Notes: generated by a model from the sequence alone, not told the origin. A DNA stretch of 55,673 bases from Methylobacter sp. (GCF_023227905.1 NZ_JALOCF010000025.1:1-55673), one strand, 5' to 3'. Shown: positions 16,466-26,760, numbered from the stretch's first letter. Translations and numbers: made by a program.

Positions 16466-19400
16466 ATGAAAATCACTAATTTTCCTGCCGTTCAATCGAA
16501 GATTTGTTCCTTGTTGTTTTTATTTCTTGTCATCTCCCTGGGCTCAACCGGAACATGGGCTAAAGATGCCGCGCCGGATGATGCCGGGCAAAAAAGCACA
16601 GCATTTGAAATCAATAAAGACACGCTAAAAGCCAAAATCGGGGCTATTAATACTCGGGAAGGGATTGAAGAGGCGACGAAATCCAAGTTGTTATCTATTT
16701 ATCAGGCTGCGGTAGACAATTTAGCCAATGTCGAGAAGTTTAAGGCGCAGGCGGCCGACTTTAAGGAAGCTGTCAAGCAGGCGCCTGAGCAAACCAAAAA
16801 GCTGCAAAAGGAAATTGAACTGAGCTTGTTGAAAGTATCCAAGCAAAAACTGGAGGATTTTAACCGAATACCGGTTGAGGAGCTTGAGCAGCGGCTTATT
16901 CTTGAAAAAGGCAAGGTCAGTAATCTCGATGAGCAGATAAAGAAGCTTGAAAGCGAATTGGCTGTGCAAAATAGCCGTCCACAACTGATCCGCGAGGAAA
17001 CGTTAGCGGCCCAGCAAGATATGGAAACGGCGCAGAAAAAACTGCAAGCCCCGATCGGCAAAGCGGATGCGAAATTGGAATTCGAAGCCAGGCAAGCGCA
17101 ACTGAAAACGCTGATTGACTCGCGTAATGCCGAACTAAAAATGCTGGATGCTGAAGCCATCAGCAACCCGGCCAGAGTGGAATTGCTTAAGTCCCAGTTT
17201 CAGTTGCTGGATATACAAAAATCGGCGTTGAATCCCATTGTCACTGCCATCGAAAATCTTACTTTAGACCTGCGCCAGCAGGAAGCGAAGCAAATGCAGG
17301 ATGCGCTCAGTCAGGCGGAAAAAGCGGTTTCCGGCAAGCATCCTCTTATTCAGGAAAGTACGCGGGAAAATATCCAATACAGCCGCGACTTGCAGGACAT
17401 CACGGCCAAAATTGATCAATACACCGAGCAAAAAACCAAGGTTGATGCACAATCCGCTGAAATTGAATCCGACTTTAAAAGCGCCGAAAAGAAAATCAGT
17501 CTGGCCGGTTTAAGCCCGGCGCTAGGCAAAATATTGCGTGAGCAGCGGCGTAATTTATCGACACAGGATGAGTTTACGCAGCAGTCCCAGAACATTCAGA
17601 ATGAAACCGCGCTAACAAGCCTTGCGCAATTCAAGGATGAAGACAAACTGAAACGGCTTGTGGACATCGATGCGGTATTAACCGACATGATGAATCAACA
17701 GGTCGACCAAGGCTTGCCTGCGGACCAGCGCATGATGATACAGGCTGAGCTACGGGTGCTGCTGAATAACCAAAAAGAGCTGATCAACAAGTTGTCCGTC
17801 GCATATACAACGTATCTGCGCACATTGGGCGATTTTGATTTTGCCAGACAACAGATGAGCACTCAGGCCGATAAATTTGCGACCTATCTGGACGAGCGTT
17901 TGTTATGGGTGCCCAGTTCCGAGCCGATTAACTTGGGTTATATAACCGACTTGTACCATTCCGCGCAATGGCTGTTGTCGCCATTTAACTGGATGGCGCT
18001 GGTTAAGGATACGGTTAAGCTGATCTTTCGCCATCTGTTTTTGAGTTTTACCGGGATACTGTGTTTGGTCGGCCTGCATTGGAGCAGAAAATGGGCAAAG
18101 TTGCAGTTAGCGGCTATCTTGGACAAAACAGATAGCTTTTATTACACCTTAAAATCGTTGGCCTACAACTTGATATTGGTGTTGCCGCTGCCGTTAATTC
18201 TGCATTTCTTAGGCTGGTTTTTGAGCAGCAGCATTCATGCCATCGATTTCACTAAAGCCGTTGGCGAAGGCTTGAAAGGCGCAGCACTGCCTTTGTTTGT
18301 CCTGCAATTTTTTTACCGCTTGTTTGCGGCCGATGGTATAGCGCGCAAACATTTTCAATGGCAAAAAAGTACGGTCAGTCTTTTGCGTGCGCAGGTTGCC
18401 TGGATACGTTTTATTGTAGTGCCGGGCGTGTTTATTATCAGCAGCACCAGTGCATCAAAATTCTCGGCGCATAGCGATAGCATCGGCCGCCTTGCGTTGA
18501 TCATCATCATGATTGTGATGGCTGTGTTCGCGGCCCGGGTGTTAAAACCTTCTACCGGCTTGTTATATGACTATATCAACAAAAATTCTGACGGCTGGAT
18601 AACCAGGCTGCGCTATGTCTGGTATGCGGCAGCCATTTCCATACCGTTGGTGATTATCGGCTTCGCTGTCGCAGGCTATTATTTGAGCGCATTGGAACTG
18701 CAGCAAAAGCTCATTCTGACGCTACGTCTGATATTCGCGGCGGTTATCCTTCATGCGCTGGTATTCCGCTGGTTAACACTGGTTAACCGGCAACTGGCTA
18801 TCACCAATGCCAGACAAAAGCGCAAAGCTGCGGCGGTTCCCGAAAAGCAATTGGCAGGATCGGAAGACCCGGTGTTGCCGATTGATGAGCAGCAAATCGA
18901 TATTCCTAAAATTAATGCCCAAACCATAAAGTTGCTGAATGTCGTCATCGGCTTTACCTTAGCGATCGGTTTCTGGATGATCTGGAAAAACATTTTGCCG
19001 GCTTTTTCATTTCTGGATCGTATCGAGCTCTGGCAGCATCTGGTTAAAGTTGACAATCAGGACAGTTATCAACCGATCACCATGACTAATCTCTTGCTGG
19101 CCGGGCTTTATGCTTTTATTGCGGTAGTCGCGATAAGAAATTTTTCCGGCGTGATGGAATTGCTGGTTTTCAGGCGCTTGCCGATAGAGGCCGGCGGCCG
19201 TTACGCCGTCAATCAGCTGGCTAAGTATATTTTGTTTTCGATAGGCTTTATCAGCGTCGCAAACGAGCTGGGCGGCAGCTGGTCGCAGGTGCAGTGGCTG
19301 GTTGCAGCGCTCAGTGTCGGCTTGGGTTTCGGTTTGCAGGAAATCTTCGCCAATATGGTATCGGGCATTATCCTGTTGTTTGAACGCCCGATACGGGTCG

Positions 19401-19885
19401 GCGATACCGTCACCATCGGCCTTGTCACCGGCAAGGTCAGCCGTATCCAGATGCGCGCCACCACGCTGATAGACATGGACCAGAAAGACCTGATTGTACC
19501 TAACAAAACCTTTATCACCAGCCAGCTGATCAACTGGACTTTAAGCGACCCCATAACCCGTGTAGTGATTCCTGTGGGTATCGCTTACGGTTCCGATATT
19601 GAACTGGCCCATAAAGTCATAATGGATACGGTAAAAGCTACGCCTCTGGTGCTTGCAGAGCCCGGGCCTAGTGTATTGTTGGTCGGTTTTGGCGAGAGCT
19701 CGCTGAATTTTTCGATACGCGTCTATGTCAGTGAATTGTCAAATCGAATGCCGGTTACCAATGCTTTACATATTCGGCTTGAAAAAGCCTTGCGTGAGCA
19801 TAATATAAAAATCCCTTCTCCTGAGCGGGACATTAATGTTCTTGCTGTTTCGGGTGGGCACGACAAAATCAATCGGGAAGCGTAA
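16466..19885 (+). CDS. Giant mechanosensitive channel, MscK/MscS superfamily
   Basis: 1139 residues. A signal peptide (about 1-32, ending GTWA) leads into roughly 440 residues of periplasmic coiled coil rich in Lys, Glu, Gln and Leu. A multi-helix membrane region starts near residue 510. The MscS pore/beta domain follows at about 950-985 (VGLGFGLQEIFANM then LFERPIRVGDTVTIG), with a cytosolic C-terminal cage. This organisation is that of E. coli MscK (KefA, 1120 residues) and MscM-type proteins, which open under membrane tension on osmotic downshock. MscK also needs external potassium; that cannot be read from sequence. Confidence 0.9.
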   Translation: MKITNFPAVQSKICSLLFLFLVISLGSTGTWAKDAAPDDAGQKSTAFEINKDTLKAKIGAINTREGIEEATKSKLLSIYQAAVDNLANVEKFKAQAADFKEAVKQAPEQTKKLQKEIELSLLKVSKQKLEDFNRIPVEELEQRLILEKGKVSNLDEQIKKLESELAVQNSRPQLIREETLAAQQDMETAQKKLQAPIGKADAKLEFEARQAQLKTLIDSRNAELKMLDAEAISNPARVELLKSQFQLLDIQKSALNPIVTAIENLTLDLRQQEAKQMQDALSQAEKAVSGKHPLIQESTRENIQYSRDLQDITAKIDQYTEQKTKVDAQSAEIESDFKSAEKKISLAGLSPALGKILREQRRNLSTQDEFTQQSQNIQNETALTSLAQFKDEDKLKRLVDIDAVLTDMMNQQVDQGLPADQRMMIQAELRVLLNNQKELINKLSVAYTTYLRTLGDFDFARQQMSTQADKFATYLDERLLWVPSSEPINLGYITDLYHSAQWLLSPFNWMALVKDTVKLIFRHLFLSFTGILCLVGLHWSRKWAKLQLAAILDKTDSFYYTLKSLAYNLILVLPLPLILHFLGWFLSSSIHAIDFTKAVGEGLKGAALPLFVLQFFYRLFAADGIARKHFQWQKSTVSLLRAQVAWIRFIVVPGVFIISSTSASKFSAHSDSIGRLALIIIMIVMAVFAARVLKPSTGLLYDYINKNSDGWITRLRYVWYAAAISIPLVIIGFAVAGYYLSALELQQKLILTLRLIFAAVILHALVFRWLTLVNRQLAITNARQKRKAAAVPEKQLAGSEDPVLPIDEQQIDIPKINAQTIKLLNVVIGFTLAIGFWMIWKNILPAFSFLDRIELWQHLVKVDNQDSYQPITMTNLLLAGLYAFIAVVAIRNFSGVMELLVFRRLPIEAGGRYAVNQLAKYILFSIGFISVANELGGSWSQVQWLVAALSVGLGFGLQEIFANMVSGIILLFERPIRVGDTVTIGLVTGKVSRIQMRATTLIDMDQKDLIVPNKTFITSQLINWTLSDPITRVVIPVGIAYGSDIELAHKVIMDTVKATPLVLAEPGPSVLLVGFGESSLNFSIRVYVSELSNRMPVTNALHIRLEKALREHNIKIPSPERDINVLAVSGGHDKINREA

Positions 19886-19989
19886 TAAACAGGGCCGCCT
19901 ACCGGTTTTTTAATTTGTAATGTTGTTTATGGTGCTATGATTCGGTCACAGGATTGTTTTAACTATTGAATATACTCAATGAAAAAACT

Positions 19990-20328
19990 ATGAATTTGAA
20001 TCTGGAAAAAACAAACGGCTGTACTGTCCTTTTTATCAACGAAGAAAGGATAGACGCGCATAATTCAGGAGAATTAAAGGAAGCTGTTTTGCATCTGATA
20101 GAACAGGGTGAAATCAATATTATTGTCCAGCTCGAGCGTGTGCGGTTTATTGACAGCTCCGGTTTAGGCGCTTTGTTGTCAGGCTATAAAAATGCAGCGG
20201 CCAGGTCAGGTAAACTGGCCTTAGCCAACATGCAGCAACAGGTGTTATCCATGTTTGAGCTAACCCGCTTAAACAGGGTTTTTGATATTTATGCTGATTT
20301 AAATGAGGCTTTTGACAGCGAAGCTTAG
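19990..20328 (+). CDS. STAS-domain anti-anti-sigma factor (RsbV/SpoIIAA-like)
   Basis: 112 residues from ATG at 19990. A TTG eight codons upstream (19966) is possible but adds a segment unlike the family. The fold motif IIVQLERVRFIDSSGLGALLSG carries the conserved Ser pair; a serine in FIDSSGLG is the usual phosphorylation site by the partner kinase. The family binds anti-sigma kinases when unphosphorylated and so frees a sigma factor or other target. The next gene, 10 bases downstream, is exactly such a kinase-like protein. No phosphatase (RsbU-like) or sigma gene is within the window. Confidence 0.9.
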   Translation: MNLNLEKTNGCTVLFINEERIDAHNSGELKEAVLHLIEQGEINIIVQLERVRFIDSSGLGALLSGYKNAAARSGKLALANMQQQVLSMFELTRLNRVFDIYADLNEAFDSEA

Positions 20329-20338
20329 AGGTTTTTGT

Positions 20339-20767
20339 ATGTGTGACTCGATTATTCAGGTAGAGGTAACCATTCCGACACAGACTAAATATCTGAATTT
20401 GATCGGAAGTATCGGTGAGCATATAGCGAAAGAACTGGACGACTTTTCCGGTGATCGGGAAGCGCTGGCTTATAATTTAAATTTGGTGTTAACGGAAGCG
20501 ACCATTAATGCCATCAAGCACGGCACGCTGACGGACCCTGATGATACCGTCAGAATAACCATCACTATTCAGGAAAACGAACTGAATATCAAAGTGTACG
20601 ATCATGGGCAGGGATTCGATCTGGAATCTGTGCCGTTACCGGATCTTGATAATCCCAAAGAAGGTGGCTTGGGTATATTTTTTATCCGCACGTTGATGGA
20701 TTCCGTTACCTATACCCGGCAGGGTGATTGCAATGTTTTGGAAATCGTAAAATATTTGAGCCGATAA
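20339..20767 (+). CDS. Anti-sigma regulatory factor, HATPase (RsbW/SpoIIAB-like)
   Basis: 142 residues starting at MCDSIIQVEV. The start is set by AGAGG about eight bases before ATG at 20339. An in-frame ATG at 20303 lies within the STAS gene and is less likely. GHKL ATPase boxes are present: N-box EATINAIKHG, G1 box VYDHGQGFD, and G2 box GGLGIFFIRTLMD. It should phosphorylate the STAS protein encoded just upstream and sequester a target. Partner-switching pairs of this size regulate stress, biofilm or motility responses; the output here is unknown. Confidence 0.9.
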   Translation: MCDSIIQVEVTIPTQTKYLNLIGSIGEHIAKELDDFSGDREALAYNLNLVLTEATINAIKHGTLTDPDDTVRITITIQENELNIKVYDHGQGFDLESVPLPDLDNPKEGGLGIFFIRTLMDSVTYTRQGDCNVLEIVKYLSR

Positions 20768-20780
20768 TAACCATTATCGG
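20761..20780. terminator. Perfect hairpin overlapping the anti-sigma gene stop
   Basis: CCGATAAT, loop AACC, ATTATCGG: an 8-base perfect stem that includes the stop codon (TAA, 20765-20767). What follows is A/T-rich but not a T-run (AATTAAACC), so it may be a weak terminator or a transcript-end stabiliser. Confidence 0.4.
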
Positions 20781-20933
20781 AATTAAACCGATTAAGCATG
20801 GAATTCAGTAAATAAGCGATTTAAGGTCTTCAAGGCAAGGGTTTGCAGGTTTTAATCGATTCTTTATTGGAGGTGTAGCTGTTAGTAATGAGAAGTCATA
20901 GGCATGTTGTAAACCTTGAATAAGGACAAGCAA

Positions 20934-23900
20934 TTGAACAGACTCACCAAAACCTGGCCGATTGCCTTGAAGCATATAGCTGAAAGAGCTTTAGGCAAAC
21001 AAGCCGGCCATCAATTGTGGCAAAGATATCATAAGGCGTTTTCGGATGAATATCGGGCGCTGGTTTCGCCGCGTTATGCGTTAAAAGATATATTGCATCT
21101 TGAGTGCATTTTGGCCGCTGACAACCAAAATTTCCTCTCCCTACCTACATCCTATTGGCAGCGTATCAGCCTGCTTAACCCCAGCAAGAGAGTCGGCCAA
21201 TACCGGCTGCATTTTTATAGCCGTCAGCAGCGCTATCTGGACGAATATATCCCGGTTCTGGAAAACATGCATTTAAGGGTGATGGATCAGGTGCAGTTTT
21301 CGGTTAATGTCGATGGTGTCACCCTGTTTATTAAAAGCTTTACCATCAAGGCAAAAAGCCAGGGAGCTTCGTTCGATAAGCTGAGAAGCCGGATGCTGGA
21401 AACCATTCAATTGGTCATGGATGGTGCGGCTGAGAATGATGCACTCAACAAGTTGTGTATTCTGACTGGAATGGACTGGCAGGAAATCGACGTGCTCCGG
21501 GCTTACCGGAACTATTATTTGCAGCTCGGCCATCAAATCACCCGAGCCAGCATTCACCGCGCCTTGATTAACAACCCGCAAGTTGCGCAAGGGCTGTTTG
21601 ATTATTTTGAAGCACGCTTTAGACCGGATCCCGATTGGGATGACCCTGCAACCCGGGAAGAGCAGGCTTCCTTCAGGTTGCGTTTGCAATTGCTGGAGAG
21701 CATCGCCACGGTCGCCGAAATTAATGACGACCGGATTTTGCGCACCCTGTTTAACCTGATTGATTCAACGATGCGCTGTAATTTTCATCTGCGCCGCGAC
21801 TTGGCGGATTATTTCATCGCCTTTAAGGTTAACAGCCTGGGCATTATTGATATGCCTGCGCCCAGGCCGCAAAACGAAATTTATGTTCATGCGGTGGGTA
21901 TGGAGGGCATTCATTTACGTAGCGGCAAGATTTCTCGCGGCGGCATTCGCTGGTCGGACCGTCCCGATGATTTCAGAGCCGAAGTCCTGGGGCTGATGCG
22001 GACACAGATCAGCAAAAACGCCTTGATCATCCCGACAGGCGCCAAAGGCGGGTTTGTCGTTAAAAAGAACGGCTCAAAATCCGCGTCCGGCGCAGCAACG
22101 AAAGAAGCAGGGAAAAAAGCCTACCTGACCTTGATACGCGGTTTGCTTGATTTAACCGACAACTATGTCGACGACAAGATCGCCAAACCTAAGAATATCG
22201 TATGCTACGATGATCCCGATCCCTATCTGGTGGTGGCCGCCGATAAAGGCACGGCCCAGTTCTCGGATATTGCCAACGCCGTTTCGACAGAATACCAATT
22301 CTGGCTAGGCGATGCTTTTGCCAGCGGCGGCTCCCACGGCTACGATCACAAAGCGTTGGGCATTACCGCTCGCGGCGCCTGGGAATGCATAAAGCGCCAT
22401 TTTCGGGAAATCGGCAAAGACATACAAAGCACGCCCTTTACCGTCGTTGGCATCGGCAGCATGGACGGCGATGTGTTCGGCAACGGCATGTTATTGTCGC
22501 CCTATATCCGGCTGATGGCGGCCTTTAGCGGATCGCATATTTTCATCGACCCGAATCCGCCCGACAACGATGCGGCATTTAACGAACGCAAGCGTTTGTT
22601 CAAATTGCCGGGCTCCAGTTGGGACGATTATGACCGGACGCTGATTTCAGCTGGCGGCGGCGTTTATCCAAGATCGGCCAAAGATATCCCGGTTTCCGCC
22701 GAGTTGAGAAAATGGCTGGGCGTACGTTACAAATCGCTGGACGGCGAATCCCTGATCCGTTTTTTGCTGAAAGCGCCCGTGGAATTATTATGGCTGGGCG
22801 GCATCGGCACCTACGTAAAGGCAAGCACCGAAAAACACGAAGATGTCGGCGACCGGGCTAATGACAACGTACGCGTGGATGCGGCCGATCTTGTCGCCAG
22901 CGTGGTCGGCGAAGGCGCTAACCTGGGCTTTACCCAAAAAGCGCGTATCGAATACAGCCTGAGGGGAGGGCGCATTAACACCGATGCCGTTGATAACTCG
23001 GCAGGCGTCGATACTTCCGATCATGAAGTGAATTTAAAAATCTTCCTGGTCGGATTGCAAAAGAAAAACCTGATCGCCGACTACCAACCGCTATTTATCA
23101 GTATGACCCAGGATGTTTGCCGCTTGGTGCTGGTCGATAACATTGCCCAAAGTTTATGTTTGTCTTTGGATCAACTGCGTAGCGCGGAACATCCGGCAGA
23201 TTTTTTGCAGCTGGCCGAGCGTTTGGAAGCCGCCGGTTATTTCGATAGAGCCATCGAATGCTTCCCGCATACCAAGGAGATCATGTCCCGGCCGGGGCAG
23301 GTCATAACCCGGCCTGAGCTTGCGGTATTAATGGCCGCAAGCAAAATGTACCTGACCCAATTGATACAGGATCAATCCGCCCTGCTGCAGGAAGAATGTT
23401 GCAGCCGTTATCTGCACGCTTATTTCCCCGAGCAGATCAGCAAACAATACCCGAATTATCTGTCCGGCCACCCCTTGGCCCATGAAATTAAAGCTACCCT
23501 GATTAGCAATAAAATCATCAATCAGGCCGGTTGCAGTTTTTTAAGCCTGGACGCCGACAGCGCTTATACTTTGGATCATGTCACCTGTTACCTGACTTTC
23601 GACCAGGTTTTAAATGGCGATGCGTTGCGGCAGGCAATTAATGCACTGGACAATAAAATAGCGGCCGACAAGCAATATCAGTTAATGCTGCAACTGGAAA
23701 ATACTTTGACCGGTTTTTGCCGTTGGTCCTTAATGCAGGGAAGGAAAATTCGGCCGACCCAACAGACCGTTGCGTGTTATAGCGATCATTTAAAGGACTA
23801 TGAGCGCTATTTTAAAAGCGACTATGCCGAGTTTAGCGAACAACTGGAACAGTATCGGCAAGACGGCATTCCCAAGCAACTGGCATTGAGCATGGTGTTT

Positions 23901-24299
23901 TTAGCCAGCCTCAATGACTTTCCACTGATCGTTTCATTAACCGCAGAAACCGGGCAGGATTTTGTCGTCACCCTGAAACTGTTCAATGAAACCACTCGTT
24001 ATCTGGGCTTGTACGAGGTCAACGAACAGTTGGCGAAAATATCTATGCACGACTATTGGGAACGAAAAGTACTGAATGAATTGCAAGAAAACATGAAACA
24101 AGTGATCGGCCAGGTGGTTAAAGACATCCATGCAAGCAAAGCTGAAACTTGTACCGACTACTTTGGACAGCCGGACAAAAAACATAAAATCAATCGATAC
24201 CTGCGTATTTATCAGGACATTAACAGCGCGTTACCGGCGAACCTGTTTCCTTATATTGTGTTGGCTAAGGAGTTGGAGCAGTTGGTTGAAGGTCGTTAA
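20934..24299 (+). CDS. NAD-specific glutamate dehydrogenase, large type
   Basis: About 1121 residues. It interconverts glutamate and 2-oxoglutarate with NAD. Motifs of the large bacterial GDH family are clear: SRGGIRWSDRPDDFRAEVLGLM, IPTGAKGGFVVKK (substrate lysine region), FTVVGIGSMDGDVFGNGML and FIDPNPPD (nucleotide-binding part). The family is usually about 1,600 residues; this one lacks much of the N-terminal ACT-like region and belongs with the shorter ~115-kDa type. A TTG at 20916 is in frame right after a stop, but TTG at 20934 has AAGGA seven bases upstream, so I chose 20934. No ATG is available. Confidence 0.88.
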   Translation: MNRLTKTWPIALKHIAERALGKQAGHQLWQRYHKAFSDEYRALVSPRYALKDILHLECILAADNQNFLSLPTSYWQRISLLNPSKRVGQYRLHFYSRQQRYLDEYIPVLENMHLRVMDQVQFSVNVDGVTLFIKSFTIKAKSQGASFDKLRSRMLETIQLVMDGAAENDALNKLCILTGMDWQEIDVLRAYRNYYLQLGHQITRASIHRALINNPQVAQGLFDYFEARFRPDPDWDDPATREEQASFRLRLQLLESIATVAEINDDRILRTLFNLIDSTMRCNFHLRRDLADYFIAFKVNSLGIIDMPAPRPQNEIYVHAVGMEGIHLRSGKISRGGIRWSDRPDDFRAEVLGLMRTQISKNALIIPTGAKGGFVVKKNGSKSASGAATKEAGKKAYLTLIRGLLDLTDNYVDDKIAKPKNIVCYDDPDPYLVVAADKGTAQFSDIANAVSTEYQFWLGDAFASGGSHGYDHKALGITARGAWECIKRHFREIGKDIQSTPFTVVGIGSMDGDVFGNGMLLSPYIRLMAAFSGSHIFIDPNPPDNDAAFNERKRLFKLPGSSWDDYDRTLISAGGGVYPRSAKDIPVSAELRKWLGVRYKSLDGESLIRFLLKAPVELLWLGGIGTYVKASTEKHEDVGDRANDNVRVDAADLVASVVGEGANLGFTQKARIEYSLRGGRINTDAVDNSAGVDTSDHEVNLKIFLVGLQKKNLIADYQPLFISMTQDVCRLVLVDNIAQSLCLSLDQLRSAEHPADFLQLAERLEAAGYFDRAIECFPHTKEIMSRPGQVITRPELAVLMAASKMYLTQLIQDQSALLQEECCSRYLHAYFPEQISKQYPNYLSGHPLAHEIKATLISNKIINQAGCSFLSLDADSAYTLDHVTCYLTFDQVLNGDALRQAINALDNKIAADKQYQLMLQLENTLTGFCRWSLMQGRKIRPTQQTVACYSDHLKDYERYFKSDYAEFSEQLEQYRQDGIPKQLALSMVFLASLNDFPLIVSLTAETGQDFVVTLKLFNETTRYLGLYEVNEQLAKISMHDYWERKVLNELQENMKQVIGQVVKDIHASKAETCTDYFGQPDKKHKINRYLRIYQDINSALPANLFPYIVLAKELEQLVEGR

Positions 24300-24356
24300 G
24301 CACTGACTGGGGCAAGCAATATTACTGATGAATGGTATATAGGTCAGGTATCAATA

Positions 24357-24455
24357 GTAGGCGCTTTACGACTGCAAGGATGCAATGGCCGAGGAGTGCA
24401 AGCTCTGCTTGCTGGTTCAATGCCTTGCATAATTTGCAGGCAAAGCCTGCACTCC
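24357..24455. repeat. Composite repeat: GTAGGCGC module plus GGAGTGCA hairpin
   Basis: GTAGGCGCTTTACGACTGCA and GGATGCA (about 24357-24384) repeat a module seen near 3199-3240 and 38708-38730. Directly after comes a GGAGTGCA (24393) to TGCACTCC (24455) inverted repeat, longer and more degenerate than the other GGAGTGCA copies. The interval 24300-24666 holds only this and unassigned DNA. Confidence 0.6.
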
Positions 24456-24666
24456 ATATTTAAGTTGATGCGCATCAGGCAACAGCCTTTCGTTACCCAA
24501 CGATCCAATATCCGGTGATGGCACGAGGCGGCCAAAGCTATAACGGAGCCTTGAATCCAGCCCGATGTTCGCGCGGATTATTGTCGGATGTTTTGGATAT
24601 TGTGCGTGGGAATGGCCGATTGCGTATGGAAATCGTCCTAAAGCGCTAATGCGAAATAAAATGAAT

Positions 24667-25989
24667 TTAAGCCATAAAAACTTTCATTGTTTCCGAGATT
24701 TGTTGCTGGGCATCTTGTATTACCTGCAAAGACATTTCCGGCGTTAACTGTTGATTATCCAGTTTCTGAAAGACGGGTAAGGTGCTGATCAAGGGCAGTT
24801 TAGTGTCGCTGAAACTATTTAAAAGGTGATGGTATTTAGCTAACAGTACAATATCATTAAGATCGAGGCCTTTGCCGTTATCTGCAAACCAGTTTGTGGC
24901 TTGTAAAGGAATCTGTTTTAACTTATCCGGAACTCCCCATTTTTCCAGAATAATCGTGCCAATTTGGCCTTGCATTTCATTGATGCAAATATCGATGTCA
25001 ATTGATTGATAAGTATGTTCCGGCAAACTATCGGCAAAAACCAGTATGGGTAGCGCGCCGATATTATGCAACAGCCCTGCGAGCAAGGCTTCATTAGGGT
25101 CCACTTTTTTAGTCAGTTGAGCCAGAATACAGCTGATGCTGGAAACTTTTATGCTTTGCATCCAGGTATCCTGGATATGCTTTTTTATAAGGGGGGTTTC
25201 ACACTTTATCAGGTTTTTCATGCTGAAAGCGGTCACCAGGTTGCGAGTGGTTTGTAACCCCAGCCGGTTAATGGCATCAAAACTACTGGTGATCGGATCA
25301 GGCAAACGATAAATCGGGCTGTTAACGACTTGTATCAGTTTTGCCGCAATTACAGGGTCCAGATTAATGATTTTGGTGATTGCCTTAATATCACAGCCTT
25401 GCTGAACGGCTTGGTTAAACTTTATTGTAGTATTGGGAAGGTTAGGCGTCTTAAGATCGCCCTGTATTAAGTTTTCATAAAAGCTGTTAAAAAATGAATT
25501 GTTTCCAAGATGCTTAGGAATATTCAGCTTATTTTCAAATGAAGTAACAGGGCGCTCCATCAGCAGGGCCGACAGAGAAATATAAATTACCGTTACATCG
25601 GTTTTTGCTATTGCTGTCATGCAATGCTGTTTACCAGCAGACAAGGGATATAAGGCTTTAAAGGAACCGGCAACTATTTCTTGTATTGAACCATTATTAG
25701 ACTCCATGTAGACGTAACCTTTAACAATATATATTAAGGAGTCTGATTCTGTCCCTCTATTAAATATGATCGAACCGGGCAAGAAGTTAGCAGCGGTAAT
25801 CTGTAATTTCTGGATATCCTTTCCATCTAATAATTGTGAAACAGGGATCAATTTATTTAAAAACGAAACAGGAATATTAACGACTTTTCTTATGGGTAAG
25901 GGTTTATTGCTAATCTCCGGTTTAAACTTTTTTTCTATATTATTGTCAAATGCTTGAGCGGGTTTTTTCCTGAAAAGATTCCAAAACAT
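24667..25989 (-). CDS. Cyclic-nucleotide-binding-like plus HDOD domain protein
   Basis: 440 residues from the ATG at 25989 (MFWNLFRKK), preceded by GGAG about ten bases upstream; the longer frame to 26016 lacks a site. The first domain (about 60-160) is a cNMP-binding-like jelly roll (FLPGSIIFNRGTESDSLIYI, then IVKGYVYME). The HDOD domain (about 195-400) has VIAAKLIQVVNSPIYRLP and AINRLGLQTTRNLV. HDOD proteins integrate signals and often adjust motility, biofilm or c-di-GMP responses; none has shown catalysis. It stands alone, with a 770-base gap upstream. Confidence 0.88.
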   Translation of the reverse strand: MFWNLFRKKPAQAFDNNIEKKFKPEISNKPLPIRKVVNIPVSFLNKLIPVSQLLDGKDIQKLQITAANFLPGSIIFNRGTESDSLIYIVKGYVYMESNNGSIQEIVAGSFKALYPLSAGKQHCMTAIAKTDVTVIYISLSALLMERPVTSFENKLNIPKHLGNNSFFNSFYENLIQGDLKTPNLPNTTIKFNQAVQQGCDIKAITKIINLDPVIAAKLIQVVNSPIYRLPDPITSSFDAINRLGLQTTRNLVTAFSMKNLIKCETPLIKKHIQDTWMQSIKVSSISCILAQLTKKVDPNEALLAGLLHNIGALPILVFADSLPEHTYQSIDIDICINEMQGQIGTIILEKWGVPDKLKQIPLQATNWFADNGKGLDLNDIVLLAKYHHLLNSFSDTKLPLISTLPVFQKLDNQQLTPEMSLQVIQDAQQQISETMKVFMA

Positions 25990-26090
25990 AATTATTAAAC
26001 TCCAGCAAATCGACAAAATAGATGCAACAAACCTTAACAGAATCGAATGTTTTAATCTCGCGCTCTCAAGACAAAATTAGAAAGCTCAAA

Positions 26091-26131
26091 TAAAAACAGT
26101 CAACCATAACAGTTGGCAATATATGGTTGAC
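26091..26131 (-). terminator. Minus-strand intrinsic terminator with no gene ahead
   Basis: Stem GTCAACCATA (26099-26108) with TATGGTTGAC (26122-26131), loop of 13 bases. On the minus strand the stem is followed by TGTTTTTATTTG. It is the best-formed intrinsic terminator in the area, yet the nearest upstream minus-strand gene (alcohol dehydrogenase) ends 630 bases away. Confidence 0.55.
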
Positions 26132-26760
26132 GTTAGGATAGTGAGCCGGGATTTCGGGGTCAATAAGTACGATTACATATTCGCCGGGCTTTTAAATTGC
26201 AGTATTTGCAGAAGATTAAGTCTGGTGTATGAGCGGTTAATTGAGATATTCAGCGCATAATGTTGCCGAATTTGGGAGCATGCCCTGTCAGGCAAACAAG
26301 GTTTATCCGGCGGGAATGTAGGAGATGTTTTCTATAGTTGTTCCGATATTGACAGAGGCGAGGGCTAAGAATGTGCCAAGAAGATGGGCTGACATATTGA
26401 CTCGCTTCACTGTATTCAGCACATCCTGTGAAAGTTTTAAAACAAAACGGTCCAGCCGCTAAGCGCTTGTTCTTTGGTATAGCACACGCCGTGGTGTTTA
26501 AGGCCTTGGATCAAGCAGGGTAATGATACCGCCGCCGTTGCTTAACGGGCTCCTTGTCCATCCAAGGTGACTACACCGGTCGCGCCCGGTTTAAGTATCA
26601 GGCTTTGAATAACAGAGCGTTTTTATTTTTATCCGCAATAGACCAACCTGATAAATTCACTTCGTTCATTATCAACAAATAACTATTAGTATGACCACTG
26701 GCTGTTACATGAAGCGCCCGGCAGTATGTACGGAGAATGGGTAACCTGAAAGTCTATCGG
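26132..26760 (-). other. Gene-poor interval with a possible decayed reading frame
   Basis: I find no intact gene. On the minus strand around 26600-26440 two adjoining frames read like protein but are broken by stops: LKPGATGVVTLDGQGAR, then in another frame IQGLKHHGVCYTKEQALSGW before TAA. This suggests an old frameshifted gene; the family is not recognised. A minus-strand transcript ending at the terminator at 26091-26131 would cover it, so a small RNA is the alternative. Confidence 0.35.
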
